Assembly: GCF_003148495.1 (NCBI RefSeq)
Contig: NZ_QGGH01000001.1
Span: forward strand, 375,805-439,804
Length of the DNA: 64,000 bases
Direction: 5' to 3'
From: Mesorhizobium loti
Lineage (GTDB): Bacteria; Pseudomonadota; Alphaproteobacteria; Rhizobiales; Rhizobiaceae
A program made the translations under genes and the position numbers. Below, one piece after another: positions 1 through 9,247 of this stretch (position 1 is the first letter of the stretch; each line of letters starts with the position of its first letter). The notes beneath the pieces were generated by a model that worked only from the letters and a program-made list of their open reading frames with translations, was not told the DNA's origin and made no database searches.

Positions 1-1
1 G

Positions 2-130
2 ATCTACATCGACCCGGTGGCGGATTTCGCGGCGGTTGTCCTGTCGAGCTGGCCGGAATTCGTCAGCTCGACGAGGATGCGGACAGCGCTGGCGGCGGTC
101 AGGGCTATCCGAGGGGCGCTGTCGTCGTAG
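2..130 (+). CDS. C-terminal end of a serine hydrolase (partial)
   Basis: The gene enters from the left edge. The frame starting at base 2 reads IYIDPVADFAAVVLSSWPE and stops at TAG 128-130, giving 42 visible residues. The IYIDP...VVLSSWP pattern followed by a short helix resembles the C-terminus of class C beta-lactamase-like serine hydrolases (6-aminohexanoate-dimer hydrolase type). The catalytic Ser-x-x-Lys lies outside the window, so the reaction cannot be judged. The assignment rests on the C-terminal pattern only. Confidence 0.5.
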   Translation: MYIDPVADFAAVVLSSWPEFVSSTRMRTALAAVRAIRGALSS

Positions 131-385
131 CGAGCGGGCTATTCCCCGTTCGGGTCCGCAGCCGCGCTGGCTGCCCGGGATCGTCCAGACGCGGAGCGTG
201 TGACATGGGACACGCCGATGTGGTCGGCCATGGCCAGTTCGTGCTGGCGCGGCTGAGGGATCGACCCCATCAAGCGAAAGAAAGCTGCCGAAAAGCGGCA
301 AATTGAACTCGAGCAGCCTCCCAAGGCGCCGATGCTCTAGCTTGATGACTGTTCACGCGACTATGGGTAATCATTGTCACCTGCT

Positions 386-1645
386 CTAGATGACCACCTT
401 CAGGTGACTCGATAGCACCAAACCTGCCGCCCCTCGCAGTGCCGTGTGGCCCTCGCCAATACCGTTCACTGTGATGGAAATTTCCTGGTTTGGTCTCATC
501 ATCACCAGTTGTTCGACGTGCTGCCTGACACGCTCTGCAGCCATTTGGCCGCCGCCCGCGACGTCGCCATGAAGGACATAGGAGTTAAGAGATAGCGTCT
601 GCTGCAGGTTGACGATTCCGAAAGCCACATTTCGAGTGTAGCGGTCGAGGAGGGCATCTGCCGCCTTCGACCCGTCGTCCGCCTCTTTCACAAGACGCGC
701 GCATGTAATGTTGCCCGGATCCCGCAACCCCAGTCGGCCAGCCTCTCGTCGTAGCCAAGGCAAGGCAGCCACCGTTTCCCAGCAGCCGCGTTTACCGCAA
801 TTGCAGGCCTCGCCATCGATTTGAACGACGGAATGGCCAAGTTCGCCGCCAGAGCCGGCAAGCCCACGATAGACCTTCCCCTCGATATAGAACGCTCCTC
901 CCAGAACCTCCCCGGTGTAGATCGCCGCGAAGGTCTGCAGTCCGCGCCCAGGTCCAAACCATCGGTCGCCGACAAGCAAGGCCCGGGGGTGGTGATCAAT
1001 GACGACTGGTAGCGAGAAATGTTCCTGCAACAGGTCTACCAGGGGCAGTCCCGTCAAAACAGGCGCGAGATTTACGGCAAGGATAACGCCATTGTCACTG
1101 TCGATCATTCCCGCCGAGGCAACACCAATCCCAAACGGTGCCTGAGGGGCTTGAGAAAGCGTCGACGAAAGCGTTTCCCTCATTACCGACAGGAAGGCAT
1201 CCCTGTCGCCAAGCGGATCGAATTCGGTTTTCATATGCGCCTTGATTTCCCCGGTCAGCGTTACAAGGCACGTCTGGATCTTACCGGGAAGAAGGAGCAC
1301 CGCTCCGAGCATGGGAGCATCAGGATTGAAGAAAAGCGGGCGGGCAGGCTTGCCCCCTTTGACGTCCGAAGGGGCTGCGTCCCCTTCTACCAGGAGTTTC
1401 TCCTCAATCATCGGCTGAACGATGCCGGTTATCGTCGTACGGTTCACCCCCGCGAGGCGCGCCAGGTCCACGCGGCTTTTGGGCCCATTGTCATACAAAG
1501 CCTGCAACACGCGCCCGCGATTGATGGCACCGAGAGTCAATTGCGAGATAAGGGTCACGTTGGTGCCAGCCTCGCCAGGCGCAACGTCTTTGGTGGAGAG
1601 CGTGCGGCGGCCTAACGAGTAGGAGGGCTGGTTCTCGAATTTCAA
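386..1645 (-). CDS. ROK-family (NagC/XylR-type) transcriptional regulator
   Basis: Probable sugar-responsive repressor of the divergent ABC operon beginning at 1915. Residues about 30-85 form a winged helix-turn-helix (GRVLQAL...SRVDLARLAGVNRTTITG). The rest is a ROK sugar-kinase fold with the zinc motif CNCGKRGCWE near residues 278-287. The kinase N-D-A motif reads DHHPRA, as expected of a regulator rather than a kinase. I chose the TTG at 1645 because GGAG lies 8 bases upstream and the length (419 aa) fits the family; an ATG at 1750 in the same frame would add 35 low-complexity residues. The ligand is probably the sugar carried by the neighbouring importer (inference). Confidence 0.85.
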   Translation of the reverse strand: MKFENQPSYSLGRRTLSTKDVAPGEAGTNVTLISQLTLGAINRGRVLQALYDNGPKSRVDLARLAGVNRTTITGIVQPMIEEKLLVEGDAAPSDVKGGKPARPLFFNPDAPMLGAVLLLPGKIQTCLVTLTGEIKAHMKTEFDPLGDRDAFLSVMRETLSSTLSQAPQAPFGIGVASAGMIDSDNGVILAVNLAPVLTGLPLVDLLQEHFSLPVVIDHHPRALLVGDRWFGPGRGLQTFAAIYTGEVLGGAFYIEGKVYRGLAGSGGELGHSVVQIDGEACNCGKRGCWETVAALPWLRREAGRLGLRDPGNITCARLVKEADDGSKAADALLDRYTRNVAFGIVNLQQTLSLNSYVLHGDVAGGGQMAAERVRQHVEQLVMMRPNQEISITVNGIGEGHTALRGAAGLVLSSHLKVVI

Positions 1646-1784
1646 CTTACATCTCCAGTTTGGCCCGTTGGACTTTGTACGCTGCGGCGTTGTGCCCGAC
1701 CAGTATACCCTATGGGCTCTGGGGGGCGCGCTTTCCAACTTCGACGCCAAATTGCGTCCTGCTAATTTTCATCATGACGGCTTC

Positions 1785-1818
1785 TTGACAGTATCATAGG
1801 TTTGTGCGAAGTACAAAC
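1785..1818 (+). promoter_or_regulatory. Candidate promoter and operator between the ROK gene and the sugar ABC operon
   Basis: A TTGACA hexamer (1785-1790) is followed by the inverted repeat GTTTGT-N7-ACAAAC (1800-1818), where the -10 region would fall. No good -10 hexamer is visible. The position, between a regulator and its divergent transport operon, suits a ROK operator. Seen directly: hexamer and inverted repeat. Inferred: function. Confidence 0.4.
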
Positions 1819-1914
1819 TAACTGCTGAAAAGGCAGATCGAGGGACGACCGCAAGCTCCTGGCACAAGCATGTGCAGGGCCGGATCGGATTAAAAGCAAC
1901 TGGAGGAGTGTCCA

Positions 1915-3378
1915 ATGCCCATTGATATCGCAAACATTTCGCGCCGCAACATGCTGAAAACCGTATCCGCCGCGGCTCTCGTGGCCGGCGTCGGGACCCT
2001 GTCTGCTCCCCGGCGCGCCGCCGCACAAGACGCCAACTCGGTTCGCGTCCTGTCGGTTGAAGACCCGTTCTTCTTTGCAATGAAGGCGATGGTTCCCGAA
2101 TACGAGAAGGAAACCGGCATCAAGGTCGAATTGGAAAGTCTTTCCTATGACGCGCTGCAGTCGCGTCTTGTGTCCTCCTTTGTTGCCAAAACTTCCGATG
2201 CCGACGTCATTGTCGTCGATCAGATGTGGCTTGGGCAGTATCTGGACAACGGTTGGATCGTGTCGCTCAGCGATTTCATCGCCAAGGATGGCGATATCGA
2301 CCTTTCGGACTTCATCCCCGAGGTCCTCTATTCGTGCAACATGTGGCGCGGCCAGATCGGGACTTTGCCGATCGCGGCGTATGCGCAGGGCGTCATGTAC
2401 CGCAAGGACATGTTCGACGAGTTTGGGCTTGCCGCACCGCCGACGCAGACGTCGGAAGACTGGACCTGGACGAAATACGTCGAGACCTTGCAGTCGCTGG
2501 AAGGCAAGTCCTTCGGCGGGCAACCGGTTTTTCCGACAGTGGTTTGCGGCTCGCAACCTTCGCCGATTGTGCACATGTTTACCCAGCTCTCTGTGAGCCA
2601 CGGTGCGAACTGGTTCAAATCATTCCCGGCCGCTCCATGGGACTTTGCTCCGCAACTGACGGACCAGGCCTGGATCAAATCCGTCGATATCTACCGTCAG
2701 CTCTACAAGCTCTCGCCGCCTGAGGCGATCAATTACGTGTGGTTCGACGCCGGAACCCGCTTCGCCAAGGGCGATGTAGGCATGTTCTACTGGTGGACCC
2801 CATATTTCTACCTGATCAAGAACTCCGGCTACATGACTGGCAAGAAGTCCGACGTCATGGGCAAGTATGCGACGGCGGCCCTGCCGAAGGCCGAGGGTGT
2901 GCCTCAGACTGTCAGCGTAGGCGGCTACAGCCTCGGTATTCCTTCCAGCTCTGAGCGGCAGGACGCAGGCTTCGCTTTCATCAAGTGGGCAACGTCGAAG
3001 GCGACCCAGAAGAAGATGGCTCTTTGGCCTGATCTCAATTACCAGTTCTCCGACTTCGCCCGTGCTTCACTCTACCAGGATAAGGAGGTGAAGGCTGTTT
3101 ATCCCTACCTCGATGTCCAGTACGCAATGATGAAGCAAGGCAACGGCAAGATCACGCGCCCGCCCGTCCCTGGTTACACGGCCATTGAAAGCGTACTGGG
3201 GCTCACGTTGAACCAACTCCTCACCGGGACGGAGGATCCAAAGACTGCCCTTGAGCGGACCAACAGCCTGTTCGAGAGCATCCTGAAGGGCAATCTCATG
3301 ATCCCTTATCAAAAGGAAAGCTTCGCCGACTCCTTGGATGGTGCCAAGGCCCTGATCGGCAAGCTTGGCAAGAAGTAA
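1915..3378 (+). CDS. Carbohydrate ABC transporter substrate-binding protein, Tat-exported
   Basis: Periplasmic solute-binding protein of the importer encoded at 1915-7515. The N-terminus has a twin-arginine signal (SRRNML, hydrophobic AAALVAGVG, then AAAQD), so it is probably exported folded. The mature part is a family 1 extracellular solute-binding protein (VRVLSVEDPFFFAMKAMVPEYEKETGIKVE) of 487 aa in total, a usual length. GGAGGAG sits just upstream of the ATG. It is the first gene of the operon and is followed by a strong stem-loop before the permeases. The sugar is not identifiable from the sequence. Confidence 0.9.
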   Translation: MPIDIANISRRNMLKTVSAAALVAGVGTLSAPRRAAAQDANSVRVLSVEDPFFFAMKAMVPEYEKETGIKVELESLSYDALQSRLVSSFVAKTSDADVIVVDQMWLGQYLDNGWIVSLSDFIAKDGDIDLSDFIPEVLYSCNMWRGQIGTLPIAAYAQGVMYRKDMFDEFGLAAPPTQTSEDWTWTKYVETLQSLEGKSFGGQPVFPTVVCGSQPSPIVHMFTQLSVSHGANWFKSFPAAPWDFAPQLTDQAWIKSVDIYRQLYKLSPPEAINYVWFDAGTRFAKGDVGMFYWWTPYFYLIKNSGYMTGKKSDVMGKYATAALPKAEGVPQTVSVGGYSLGIPSSSERQDAGFAFIKWATSKATQKKMALWPDLNYQFSDFARASLYQDKEVKAVYPYLDVQYAMMKQGNGKITRPPVPGYTAIESVLGLTLNQLLTGTEDPKTALERTNSLFESILKGNLMIPYQKESFADSLDGAKALIGKLGKK

Positions 3379-3393
3379 TACAGTTCTCCTCGT

Positions 3394-3419
3394 GCCGGCG
3401 CGACAGTGCTCGCGCCGGC
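3394..3419 (+). terminator. Intercistronic stem-loop after the binding-protein gene
   Basis: Perfect 9-bp arms GCCGGCGCG / CGCGCCGGC enclose an 8-base loop. No T-run follows. It lies between the binding-protein stop (3378) and the first permease (3450). It probably protects the upstream mRNA 3' end or partly terminates transcription, giving more binding protein than permease. Confidence 0.55.
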
Positions 3420-3449
3420 GAAACGGGTGAAAAAGAACTGGATCTGGCA

Positions 3450-4379
3450 ATGCCCTTTACGACCGTTCGCTCGCCGCATGCCCTCGGACTTGGCAGGAAG
3501 AGCTTTGTCCGCAAAAATCTGCCGTACCTGCTCATTGCGCCTTCGGTCGTAATGCTGCTTGCGCTGATCGCTTACCCCTTGCTGTTCGCGCTGAGGTCGA
3601 GCTTTTACTTCTGGAACCTGCAGATCGGGCCGCAGCCGCTCGCCTTCGTCGGCGTCGAAAACTATGTTCAGGCCTTCAATGCCTTCGATTTCCGCGCTTC
3701 GCTTGGCAACACGCTGATCTTGTCAACAATGGGAACGGCAATTGAGTTTGGACTTGGGCTGACGATCGCGTTGATCCTGCTCAAGGCCCTGCCTGGCATG
3801 AACGTCGTGCGTGCCTTGCTGATCCTGCCGACGACAATTGCCCCAATCGTCGTCGGCTTTCTGTTCCGCTATCTCTACGATCCCGGTGGCGGCCTGCTGG
3901 TCTGGGTGCTGCAGTCTTTGTGGCTACCCGTCCCGGCGCAAGGAATACTCGGGTCACCGTCCACGGCGCTCGCCGCCATTCTTTTCGTCGACATCTGGCA
4001 GTGGACACCCTTCTTTGCCATCGTGCTCTACGCCAGCCTGCTGGCTGTCCCCGACGAGATCATCGAGGCCGCGCGGCTGGATCGCGCGTCACCCTGGACG
4101 ATCCTGTTTCGGATCAAGCTGCCGCTCATCAAGCGCACCGCGATTATCATCGTCATGCTGCGCTTCATGCAGATATTCAACACCTTCGACACGGTGCTCG
4201 TGCTGACACGCGGCGGACCGGGCACATCCACGCGCACCCTCGGTTATTCGCTCTACGAGCAGGGTCTCGTGAATTTCAACATCGGTCTCGTCAGTGCAAT
4301 GACGTGGATCACGGTGCTGATCGTCAACATCATTGTCGCCCTCTATGTCTTCGTCGCCTTTCGCCATGAGGAGTGGTGA
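3450..4379 (+). CDS. Sugar ABC transporter permease (MalF/UgpA type)
   Basis: Inner-membrane permease with about six transmembrane segments (first LLIAPSVVMLLALIAYPLLFAL). The EAA loop that docks on the ATPase reads EIIEAARLDRASPWTILFRIKLPL. It is 309 aa, usual for the class. It pairs with the permease at 4381, beginning one base after this stop, so the two are probably translationally coupled. Confidence 0.93.
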   Translation: MPFTTVRSPHALGLGRKSFVRKNLPYLLIAPSVVMLLALIAYPLLFALRSSFYFWNLQIGPQPLAFVGVENYVQAFNAFDFRASLGNTLILSTMGTAIEFGLGLTIALILLKALPGMNVVRALLILPTTIAPIVVGFLFRYLYDPGGGLLVWVLQSLWLPVPAQGILGSPSTALAAILFVDIWQWTPFFAIVLYASLLAVPDEIIEAARLDRASPWTILFRIKLPLIKRTAIIIVMLRFMQIFNTFDTVLVLTRGGPGTSTRTLGYSLYEQGLVNFNIGLVSAMTWITVLIVNIIVALYVFVAFRHEEW

Positions 4380-4380
4380 G

Positions 4381-5214
4381 ATGTCCCGTCGCCGAACCAG
4401 TTTCTACACAGCAGCAACCTACGCTGCCGGCCTTCTCTTCCTGGCGATTTTTGTCGGGCCGATTTTGTGGTTTATCGCTCTTGCGATCCGCCCTGCCGAG
4501 ACCGCCTTCACAATGCCGCCTTCACTATCCTTCGAGCCAAATCTCGACGCGTTCCGGCATATTCTCGTCGATCCAGGCACCAACGCGCCTCAACTGGCGA
4601 ATAGCCTGATCGTCGCCATTGGCGCGGTGTTGCTCAATCTGCCTTTCTCGGTTCCGGCCGCCTATGCACTGTCCCGTTTCAAGCTGCGCGGCAAGAAGAA
4701 CATCATGTTGTGGTACCTCGGCCTTCTGATGGCCCCGCCGATTGCGTTCTTGATTCCGTATTTCATCTTGATCACGCGTATCGGTCTCCAGGGCTCCTAC
4801 TTCTCCATGGTTTTGGTTCTGCAGACGCTGACGATCCCGTTTTCCGTGTGGCTGATGAAAAGCTTCATTGATGAGGTACCGGCGGAATTGGAAGAAGCTG
4901 CCCGCGTAGACGGCGCCCGCTGGTACACGATCATGTGGCGCATTACGCTCCCCATCGTTCGTCCCGGGATCATTGTCACGTCCATGTTTGCATTCGTGTT
5001 TGCATGGAACAATGCCGCGTTTCCGCTGGTCCTGAGTTCGCGCTCGACCGCCACCCTTCCGATCGGAACACTTGGCTACTTCGCCACCAGCGGCGTGACA
5101 TGGAATTACATCGCCGCCGCTGCCGTGCTGGCAATGATCCCGCCGATGATAATCTTCCTGGTTTTCGATCGATATGTCGTACGAGGCCTCACCTTTGGCT
5201 CGGTGAAAGGCTGA
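4381..5214 (+). CDS. Sugar ABC transporter permease (MalG/UgpE type)
   Basis: Second permease, about six transmembrane helices, with EAA loop ELEEAARVDGARWYTIMWRITLPI. An upstream in-frame ATG (4333) exists, but it lies inside the previous gene. The ATG at 4381 has GAGGAG 7-12 bases upstream and gives a normal N-terminus (MSRRRTSFY) and 277 aa. Forms the heterodimeric channel with the product of 3450-4379. Confidence 0.93.
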   Translation: MSRRRTSFYTAATYAAGLLFLAIFVGPILWFIALAIRPAETAFTMPPSLSFEPNLDAFRHILVDPGTNAPQLANSLIVAIGAVLLNLPFSVPAAYALSRFKLRGKKNIMLWYLGLLMAPPIAFLIPYFILITRIGLQGSYFSMVLVLQTLTIPFSVWLMKSFIDEVPAELEEAARVDGARWYTIMWRITLPIVRPGIIVTSMFAFVFAWNNAAFPLVLSSRSTATLPIGTLGYFATSGVTWNYIAAAAVLAMIPPMIIFLVFDRYVVRGLTFGSVKG

Positions 5215-5238
5215 CCTTCCCTTGTTTGAATGGAGTAA

Positions 5239-6282
5239 ATGGAAATGAGCAAATTGCGCATGGGCGTCATCGGCGCGGGCCTTTGGGGCAACAATCACGC
5301 TCACACTTTCAAGGTGTTGCCGGAAACCGAGCTGATCGGCGTCTGCGACCTCGACGAGGGCAGGGCTCTCAAAATGAAGGACACTTTCGGGGCGGCCCGG
5401 GCGTTCACCGATTACATGAAGCTGATTTCCAGTGACGATATCGATGCGATATCGGTAGCAACACCGGATTTTACCCATGCGCCGATCGTTCTCGCAGCAC
5501 TCAAGGCCGGCAAGCATGTTCTCAGCGAAAAGCCACTGGCCACGACCGTGAAGGAAGCAGAGGAAATCGCCGAGGCTGCCGCCAGGTCCTCGGGCAAGCT
5601 GATGGTGGACTTTCACAACCGTGTAAATCCCATCCTCACCCAAGTTCGCGACATGATCCAGGACGGCCAAATCGGTCTTGCGAAACATGGAAACGCGCGT
5701 CTTTCCAACACGACGTTTGTGCCCTTTGAAATGCTGAGCTGGGCTGCGAAGTCTTCCGCGCTGTGGTTCCTGGGCAGCCATCTCGTCGATGTCTTGCGCT
5801 TCATTCTCGCTGACGAAGTCGTGCGCGTCTATTCGGTTGCTCGCTCAGGCACGCTGTCTGGCCGCGGCGTGGACACGAAGGATTTCCATGTATCGATCCT
5901 CGAGTTCTCCAAGGGGACGGTCGTGACCATGGAAAACAGCTGGATCCTGTCGCGAGACAATCCTTCCCTGGTTGACTTCAAGATCGAGTTTGTCGGTGAA
6001 AAGGGCCAGATCCAGGCCGATCCCACCCACAATGGCGGCCTGCGTCGCATTGGGGAGGGAGGTTTGAAGTACAACGACTATATCGGCATAACCCCGACCG
6101 GCGAGACCCGCATCGGTGGCTTTGTTCTCGAATCCATTGCCCGCTTCGTCGACAGCGTGGTGCGCGGTGCTCCATTGCTGGCCGATGCGCAGGACGGTCT
6201 GGCAAACACCAGGATCTTGGCGGCGATCGAGGAGTCTGTCGCCAGCGGCAAGGCTGTAGACATCGCCAGCGCCGGAGCCTGA
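5239..6282 (+). CDS. Gfo/Idh/MocA-family NAD(P)-dependent sugar dehydrogenase
   Basis: Probable oxidoreductase acting on the imported sugar or cyclitol. The N-terminal Rossmann fold has GVIGAGLWGNNHAHTF at residues 9-24, and the family EKP motif appears as HVLSEKPLATT near residue 95. The C-terminal half is the usual alpha/beta substrate domain. At 347 aa it has the family's normal length. It lies between the permeases and the ATPase gene of the same operon, so it should use the same substrate. ATG at 5239 or 5245 are both possible. Specificity cannot be read from the sequence. Confidence 0.88.
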   Translation: MEMSKLRMGVIGAGLWGNNHAHTFKVLPETELIGVCDLDEGRALKMKDTFGAARAFTDYMKLISSDDIDAISVATPDFTHAPIVLAALKAGKHVLSEKPLATTVKEAEEIAEAAARSSGKLMVDFHNRVNPILTQVRDMIQDGQIGLAKHGNARLSNTTFVPFEMLSWAAKSSALWFLGSHLVDVLRFILADEVVRVYSVARSGTLSGRGVDTKDFHVSILEFSKGTVVTMENSWILSRDNPSLVDFKIEFVGEKGQIQADPTHNGGLRRIGEGGLKYNDYIGITPTGETRIGGFVLESIARFVDSVVRGAPLLADAQDGLANTRILAAIEESVASGKAVDIASAGA

Positions 6283-6348
6283 ACACACAGGGGCTTGCTG
6301 TCCCACGGGGACGGCTGGCCTCGCCCACTGATGCTGCGGAGTAGTTTT

Positions 6349-7515
6349 ATGGCGTCTATGACCTTTGACGGAGTTGGCAAGACGTACCCGGACGGGACCG
6401 TTGCCGTCGCCAATGTGAGCTTTGCGATCGCCGACGGAGAATTCGTGGTCTTGGTCGGCCCGTCGGGTTGCGGCAAGTCAACCTTGCTGAGAATGGCGGC
6501 GGGCCTCGAAACGCTGAATAGCGGCCGACTGCTGATGGGTGACAACGATGTCACCGAAAACGACCCGCAGGATCGGGATATAGCCATGGTGTTCCAAAAC
6601 TATGCGCTGTATCCGCATATGACCGTTTATGAAAACATGGCTTTCGGCTTGCAACAGCGCAAAATGCCAAAGCAAGAGATCGACAAGCTTGTGCGGGTTG
6701 CCGCCGAAATGCTCGATCTAACCCGCCACCTGGGGCGCAAGCCAGGCGCCTTGTCCGGCGGCCAGCGCCAACGTGTCGCCATGGGCCGTGCTATTGTTCG
6801 CCATCCGATGGCCTTCCTTATGGATGAGCCTTTGTCCAATCTTGATGCGAAGCTTCGCGTGCAAATGCGAGGTGAGCTCAAGCTACTCAATCAGCGTCTG
6901 GGTGTCACGACGCTCTATGTAACGCATGATCAGGTCGAGGCCATGACCATGGGAGACCGCGTTGCGGTGCTCAAGCCGGTGCGCAATGGCCTGGAAAGCA
7001 ATCTTCAGCAGCTCGACACACCGCAAATGCTGTACGACAAACCAGTCAATCTGTTTGTCGCCGGATTTATCGGCTCCCCGGCCATGAACTTCGTGCGCAT
7101 CGAGCTCGGGGGAGAAGCCGGTTCCCCGATCGCCACAATAGTGGGGACAAGCATATCCTTTCCTGTGTCCGCTGGGCCGGCACTTTCCCGCTGTATCGGC
7201 CGACAGGTTATTGCTGGAATTCGCCCCGAAATGTTCCAGGTTTGTGCGGAACATGAGGCGTTGTTCAACGAGAAGATCCCGGTTGCGGAAGCACTTGGGG
7301 CCGATACGTTCATTTTTTTCGACATCACGTCCCCACCGGTGAACGTCAACGATGCGGAAGACACCGAAGACTTCCCGCACAAGGGCAAGAACCGCCTTGT
7401 GGCGCGGATCCCTCCGGCCCTGACTCCAGCTCCTAATCAGCGCCTGGCTCTGACTGTCGACAAGGAGAAGCTGCATTGGTTCGACCCGGTAACGGGAGCC
7501 GCAATCCGTGACTGA
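6349..7515 (+). CDS. Sugar ABC transporter ATP-binding protein (MalK/UgpC type)
   Basis: ATPase of the 1915-5214 importer. Walker A GPSGCGKST, Q-loop FQNYALYPHMT, signature LSGGQRQR, Walker B AFLMDEP with D-loop SNLDAKLR, and H-loop THDQ are all present. A C-terminal TOBE/regulatory domain follows (GIRPEMFQV near residue 290), as in the CUT1 sugar family. The start at 6349 has GGAG about 9 bases upstream; an in-frame ATG at 6295 adds an unlikely N-terminus. 388 aa. Confidence 0.92.
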   Translation: MASMTFDGVGKTYPDGTVAVANVSFAIADGEFVVLVGPSGCGKSTLLRMAAGLETLNSGRLLMGDNDVTENDPQDRDIAMVFQNYALYPHMTVYENMAFGLQQRKMPKQEIDKLVRVAAEMLDLTRHLGRKPGALSGGQRQRVAMGRAIVRHPMAFLMDEPLSNLDAKLRVQMRGELKLLNQRLGVTTLYVTHDQVEAMTMGDRVAVLKPVRNGLESNLQQLDTPQMLYDKPVNLFVAGFIGSPAMNFVRIELGGEAGSPIATIVGTSISFPVSAGPALSRCIGRQVIAGIRPEMFQVCAEHEALFNEKIPVAEALGADTFIFFDITSPPVNVNDAEDTEDFPHKGKNRLVARIPPALTPAPNQRLALTVDKEKLHWFDPVTGAAIRD

Positions 7516-7532
7516 TAGCGCACGCAACACAT

Positions 7533-7548
7533 ATCCCAGCTAGGGGAT
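7533..7548 (+). terminator. Weak hairpin after the sugar ABC operon
   Basis: ATCCC / GGGAT arms enclose a 6-base loop 18 bases after the ATPase stop, followed by a pyrimidine-rich stretch (CTAACCCTTTCTC). It is too short to be a confident terminator, but it lies where the operon should end. Confidence 0.25.
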
Positions 7549-7994
7549 CTAACCCTTTCTCTTGCCCTCCCAGGCACCTTGGCTGTCGTCGAACACGATT
7601 TCGGCGGCAGCCATTTTTTCAAAAGCAGGACATCGAACGATCTCAACCTGAACACCCATGTCCCGAGAGCAATGGCTTGGAGGAGTGGCTTGCGAAACGC
7701 GTTTCCGTTGTCGGCAAGTTCATTGCCGTCATGGCTGTCTTTGGCGCCTCGAGAGCTTGTTGAGGAAGCCAGGCGATTTTCCGAGGTCGCGTGCTGCTCT
7801 CCTTAATCTGTGCGCAGAGGATCGACAGTCCGCCGCCCCTCCTTCAGACCCCCACAATGAGACAATGAAACGCCGCGAAAAATCAGTCTTCCCACGAGCG
7901 GGGTCCGTCGTATTCAGGCTTGTAAATGTCGCAAAACTTGTACAAACGTTCCGTCGTCAACGCGACCCAGGAATAGCCTGAGCAGGGAATGGAT
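7549..7994. other. Gap without a recognisable gene
   Basis: About 450 bases between the sugar operon and pmtA. Open frames exist on the + strand (for example 7579-7806), but none has a recognisable domain or a convincing ribosome-binding site. The pmtA promoter must lie here; I see no clear -35/-10 pair. Confidence 0.5.
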
Positions 7995-8591
7995 ATGGTC
8001 TTTCGGTTGAAACAGCGCATCGGCAGGAAATTCGAAGAAGAGATTCAATTCTTCAGGGGCTGGCAAAAGGATAAGAAAAGAGTGGGCGCGCTCATGCCAA
8101 CGTCCGCTCATGCCGCGCGCCGCATGGCAAGTGTGATTAATCCGGCGTCCGGCATGCCAGTTCTTGAACTCGGTGCAGGAACCGGCGTCATCACCAAGGC
8201 CATCCTGGAAAGAGGCATCGAGCCGCAGCAGCTGATTTCGGTCGAATATTCGAAGGATTTTTATGATCGACTGACGCGACGTTTTCCGGATGTGGATTTT
8301 CGTTTGGGCGATGCATTTGCGCTGGGTGATGTCCTGGCGGAGCGGTCCCGCGAACAGTTCGACTGTGTTATAAGCGCCGTGCCGCTGTTGAGTTTTCCAA
8401 TGGTGCAACGCGTGGCCTTGCTTGAGGATTTGCTGGCCCGAATTCCTGCTGGAAGACCCGTGATGCAAATCACCTATGGGCCCTTGTCACCAGTGGTCAA
8501 AATGCCGGACCGCTACATCGTCTCTCATTATGATTTCGTCGTCCGCAACATTCCGCCTGCACAGCTGTGGACCTACACACGGGCACTCTGA
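7995..8591 (+). CDS. pmtA: Phospholipid N-methyltransferase, PmtA type
   Basis: Probably methylates phosphatidylethanolamine stepwise with S-adenosylmethionine to give phosphatidylcholine, at the inner face of the membrane. The rhizobial PmtA layout is clear: basic N-terminal helix (FRLKQRIGRKFEEEIQFFRGW), then VGALMPTSA, SAM motif I VLELGAGTGVIT near residue 54, and a short C-terminal half with ITYGPLSPV. 198 aa is the normal length. The ATG at 7995 is preferred over 7989 because AGGGA lies 6 bases upstream. No partner genes are adjacent, as is common for pmtA. Confidence 0.85.
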   Translation: MVFRLKQRIGRKFEEEIQFFRGWQKDKKRVGALMPTSAHAARRMASVINPASGMPVLELGAGTGVITKAILERGIEPQQLISVEYSKDFYDRLTRRFPDVDFRLGDAFALGDVLAERSREQFDCVISAVPLLSFPMVQRVALLEDLLARIPAGRPVMQITYGPLSPVVKMPDRYIVSHYDFVVRNIPPAQLWTYTRAL

Positions 8592-8743
8592 CGAGGCAGG
8601 AAGAAGGGGTTTTGGCAAGTCGGGCTGAAGCGGCAAATGCCAGCGCCAGCGAGCTTGTTCCCTTGAATCATGGCTGCTGGCCGGGTGGCTCTCCATGGGA
8701 TACGGCTTTCCGAAACGAGGGCTGAGTGTATGGGGAGGCACGA

Positions 8744-9019
8744 ATGAACTTTGAGGTTTTCAGCAGCCCCATTTTCGTGAAGCGAGCGACCTATCTGGTG
8801 CAAGAGATTGCCAGCCTTGCGGACGCTATCGACTTTCTTGATGGGTGGCCCGAAGATCGCAGGGACCAGGCCCATGAAACCGCCCTTCGGGCATGCCATG
8901 ACGCCTATGGTGGGCATGCATCGGTAAGCGCTGCCTGCAATGCCCTTATCGGCTTTGCGAAGCGAGCCTCGGTATTGGAGGATCCAACCGCCGCTATGCA
9001 ATGGATTGCTGCAATGTAA
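8744..9019 (+). CDS. DUF982 family protein
   Basis: A 91-residue protein of the DUF982 family, small soluble proteins of unknown function expanded in rhizobia. It shows the pattern of a substituted beta segment, then FLDGWPEDRRDQAHETALRACHDAYGG and a closing helix. The ATG at 8744 follows GGGGAGG; the in-frame ATG at 8726 lacks a site. A second family member lies at 9247. No function can be inferred from the neighbours. Confidence 0.7.
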   Translation: MNFEVFSSPIFVKRATYLVQEIASLADAIDFLDGWPEDRRDQAHETALRACHDAYGGHASVSAACNALIGFAKRASVLEDPTAAMQWIAAM

Positions 9020-9121
9020 AACAGGCAGTGGATAAATGTAGGCGTAGGCTTTCATGAAGTATGCGATACCACCAGAGGCGTCATTGAGTTCTATAGCGGG
9101 CCACATCCCACACTAGCAAAC

Positions 9122-9247
9122 ATGAGCGAGACAGCGCAGATCGTGATCGCCTGGGCAGCGATCACGTTTGGGCGGGACCCGGCCGAAATTTCGGCTGCAG
9201 ACATCAGTGCGGGCAAAGGCCTGTCGCCAGCGCTGGAGGGGGAGTGA
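9122..9247 (+). CDS. Possible 41-residue small protein overlapping the next gene
   Basis: An ATG at 9122 opens a frame (MSETAQIVIAWAAITFGRD...) ending at TGA 9245-9247, whose last base is the A of the next gene's ATG. That stop/start arrangement is typical of coupled genes. The open frame continues upstream without a stop to 9020, but with no ATG or GTG and no ribosome-binding site, so the true gene may have lost its start. I do not recognise the family. Confidence 0.3.
   Translation: MSETAQIVIAWAAITFGRDPAEISAADISAGKGLSPALEGE

Noticed and set aside
139..324. A minus-strand frame with a Crp- or HTH-like string (RQHELAMADHIGVSHVTRS).
   Set aside because: Only about 20 residues resemble a helix-turn-helix, no start signal or remaining domain is visible, and the rest is low-complexity. 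At best a remnant; not listed as a gene.
1762..2601. A 279-codon minus-strand frame opposite the first binding-protein gene.
   Set aside because: Shadow frame: the plus strand encodes a complete Tat-exported binding protein with domain and start signals, while this frame has none.
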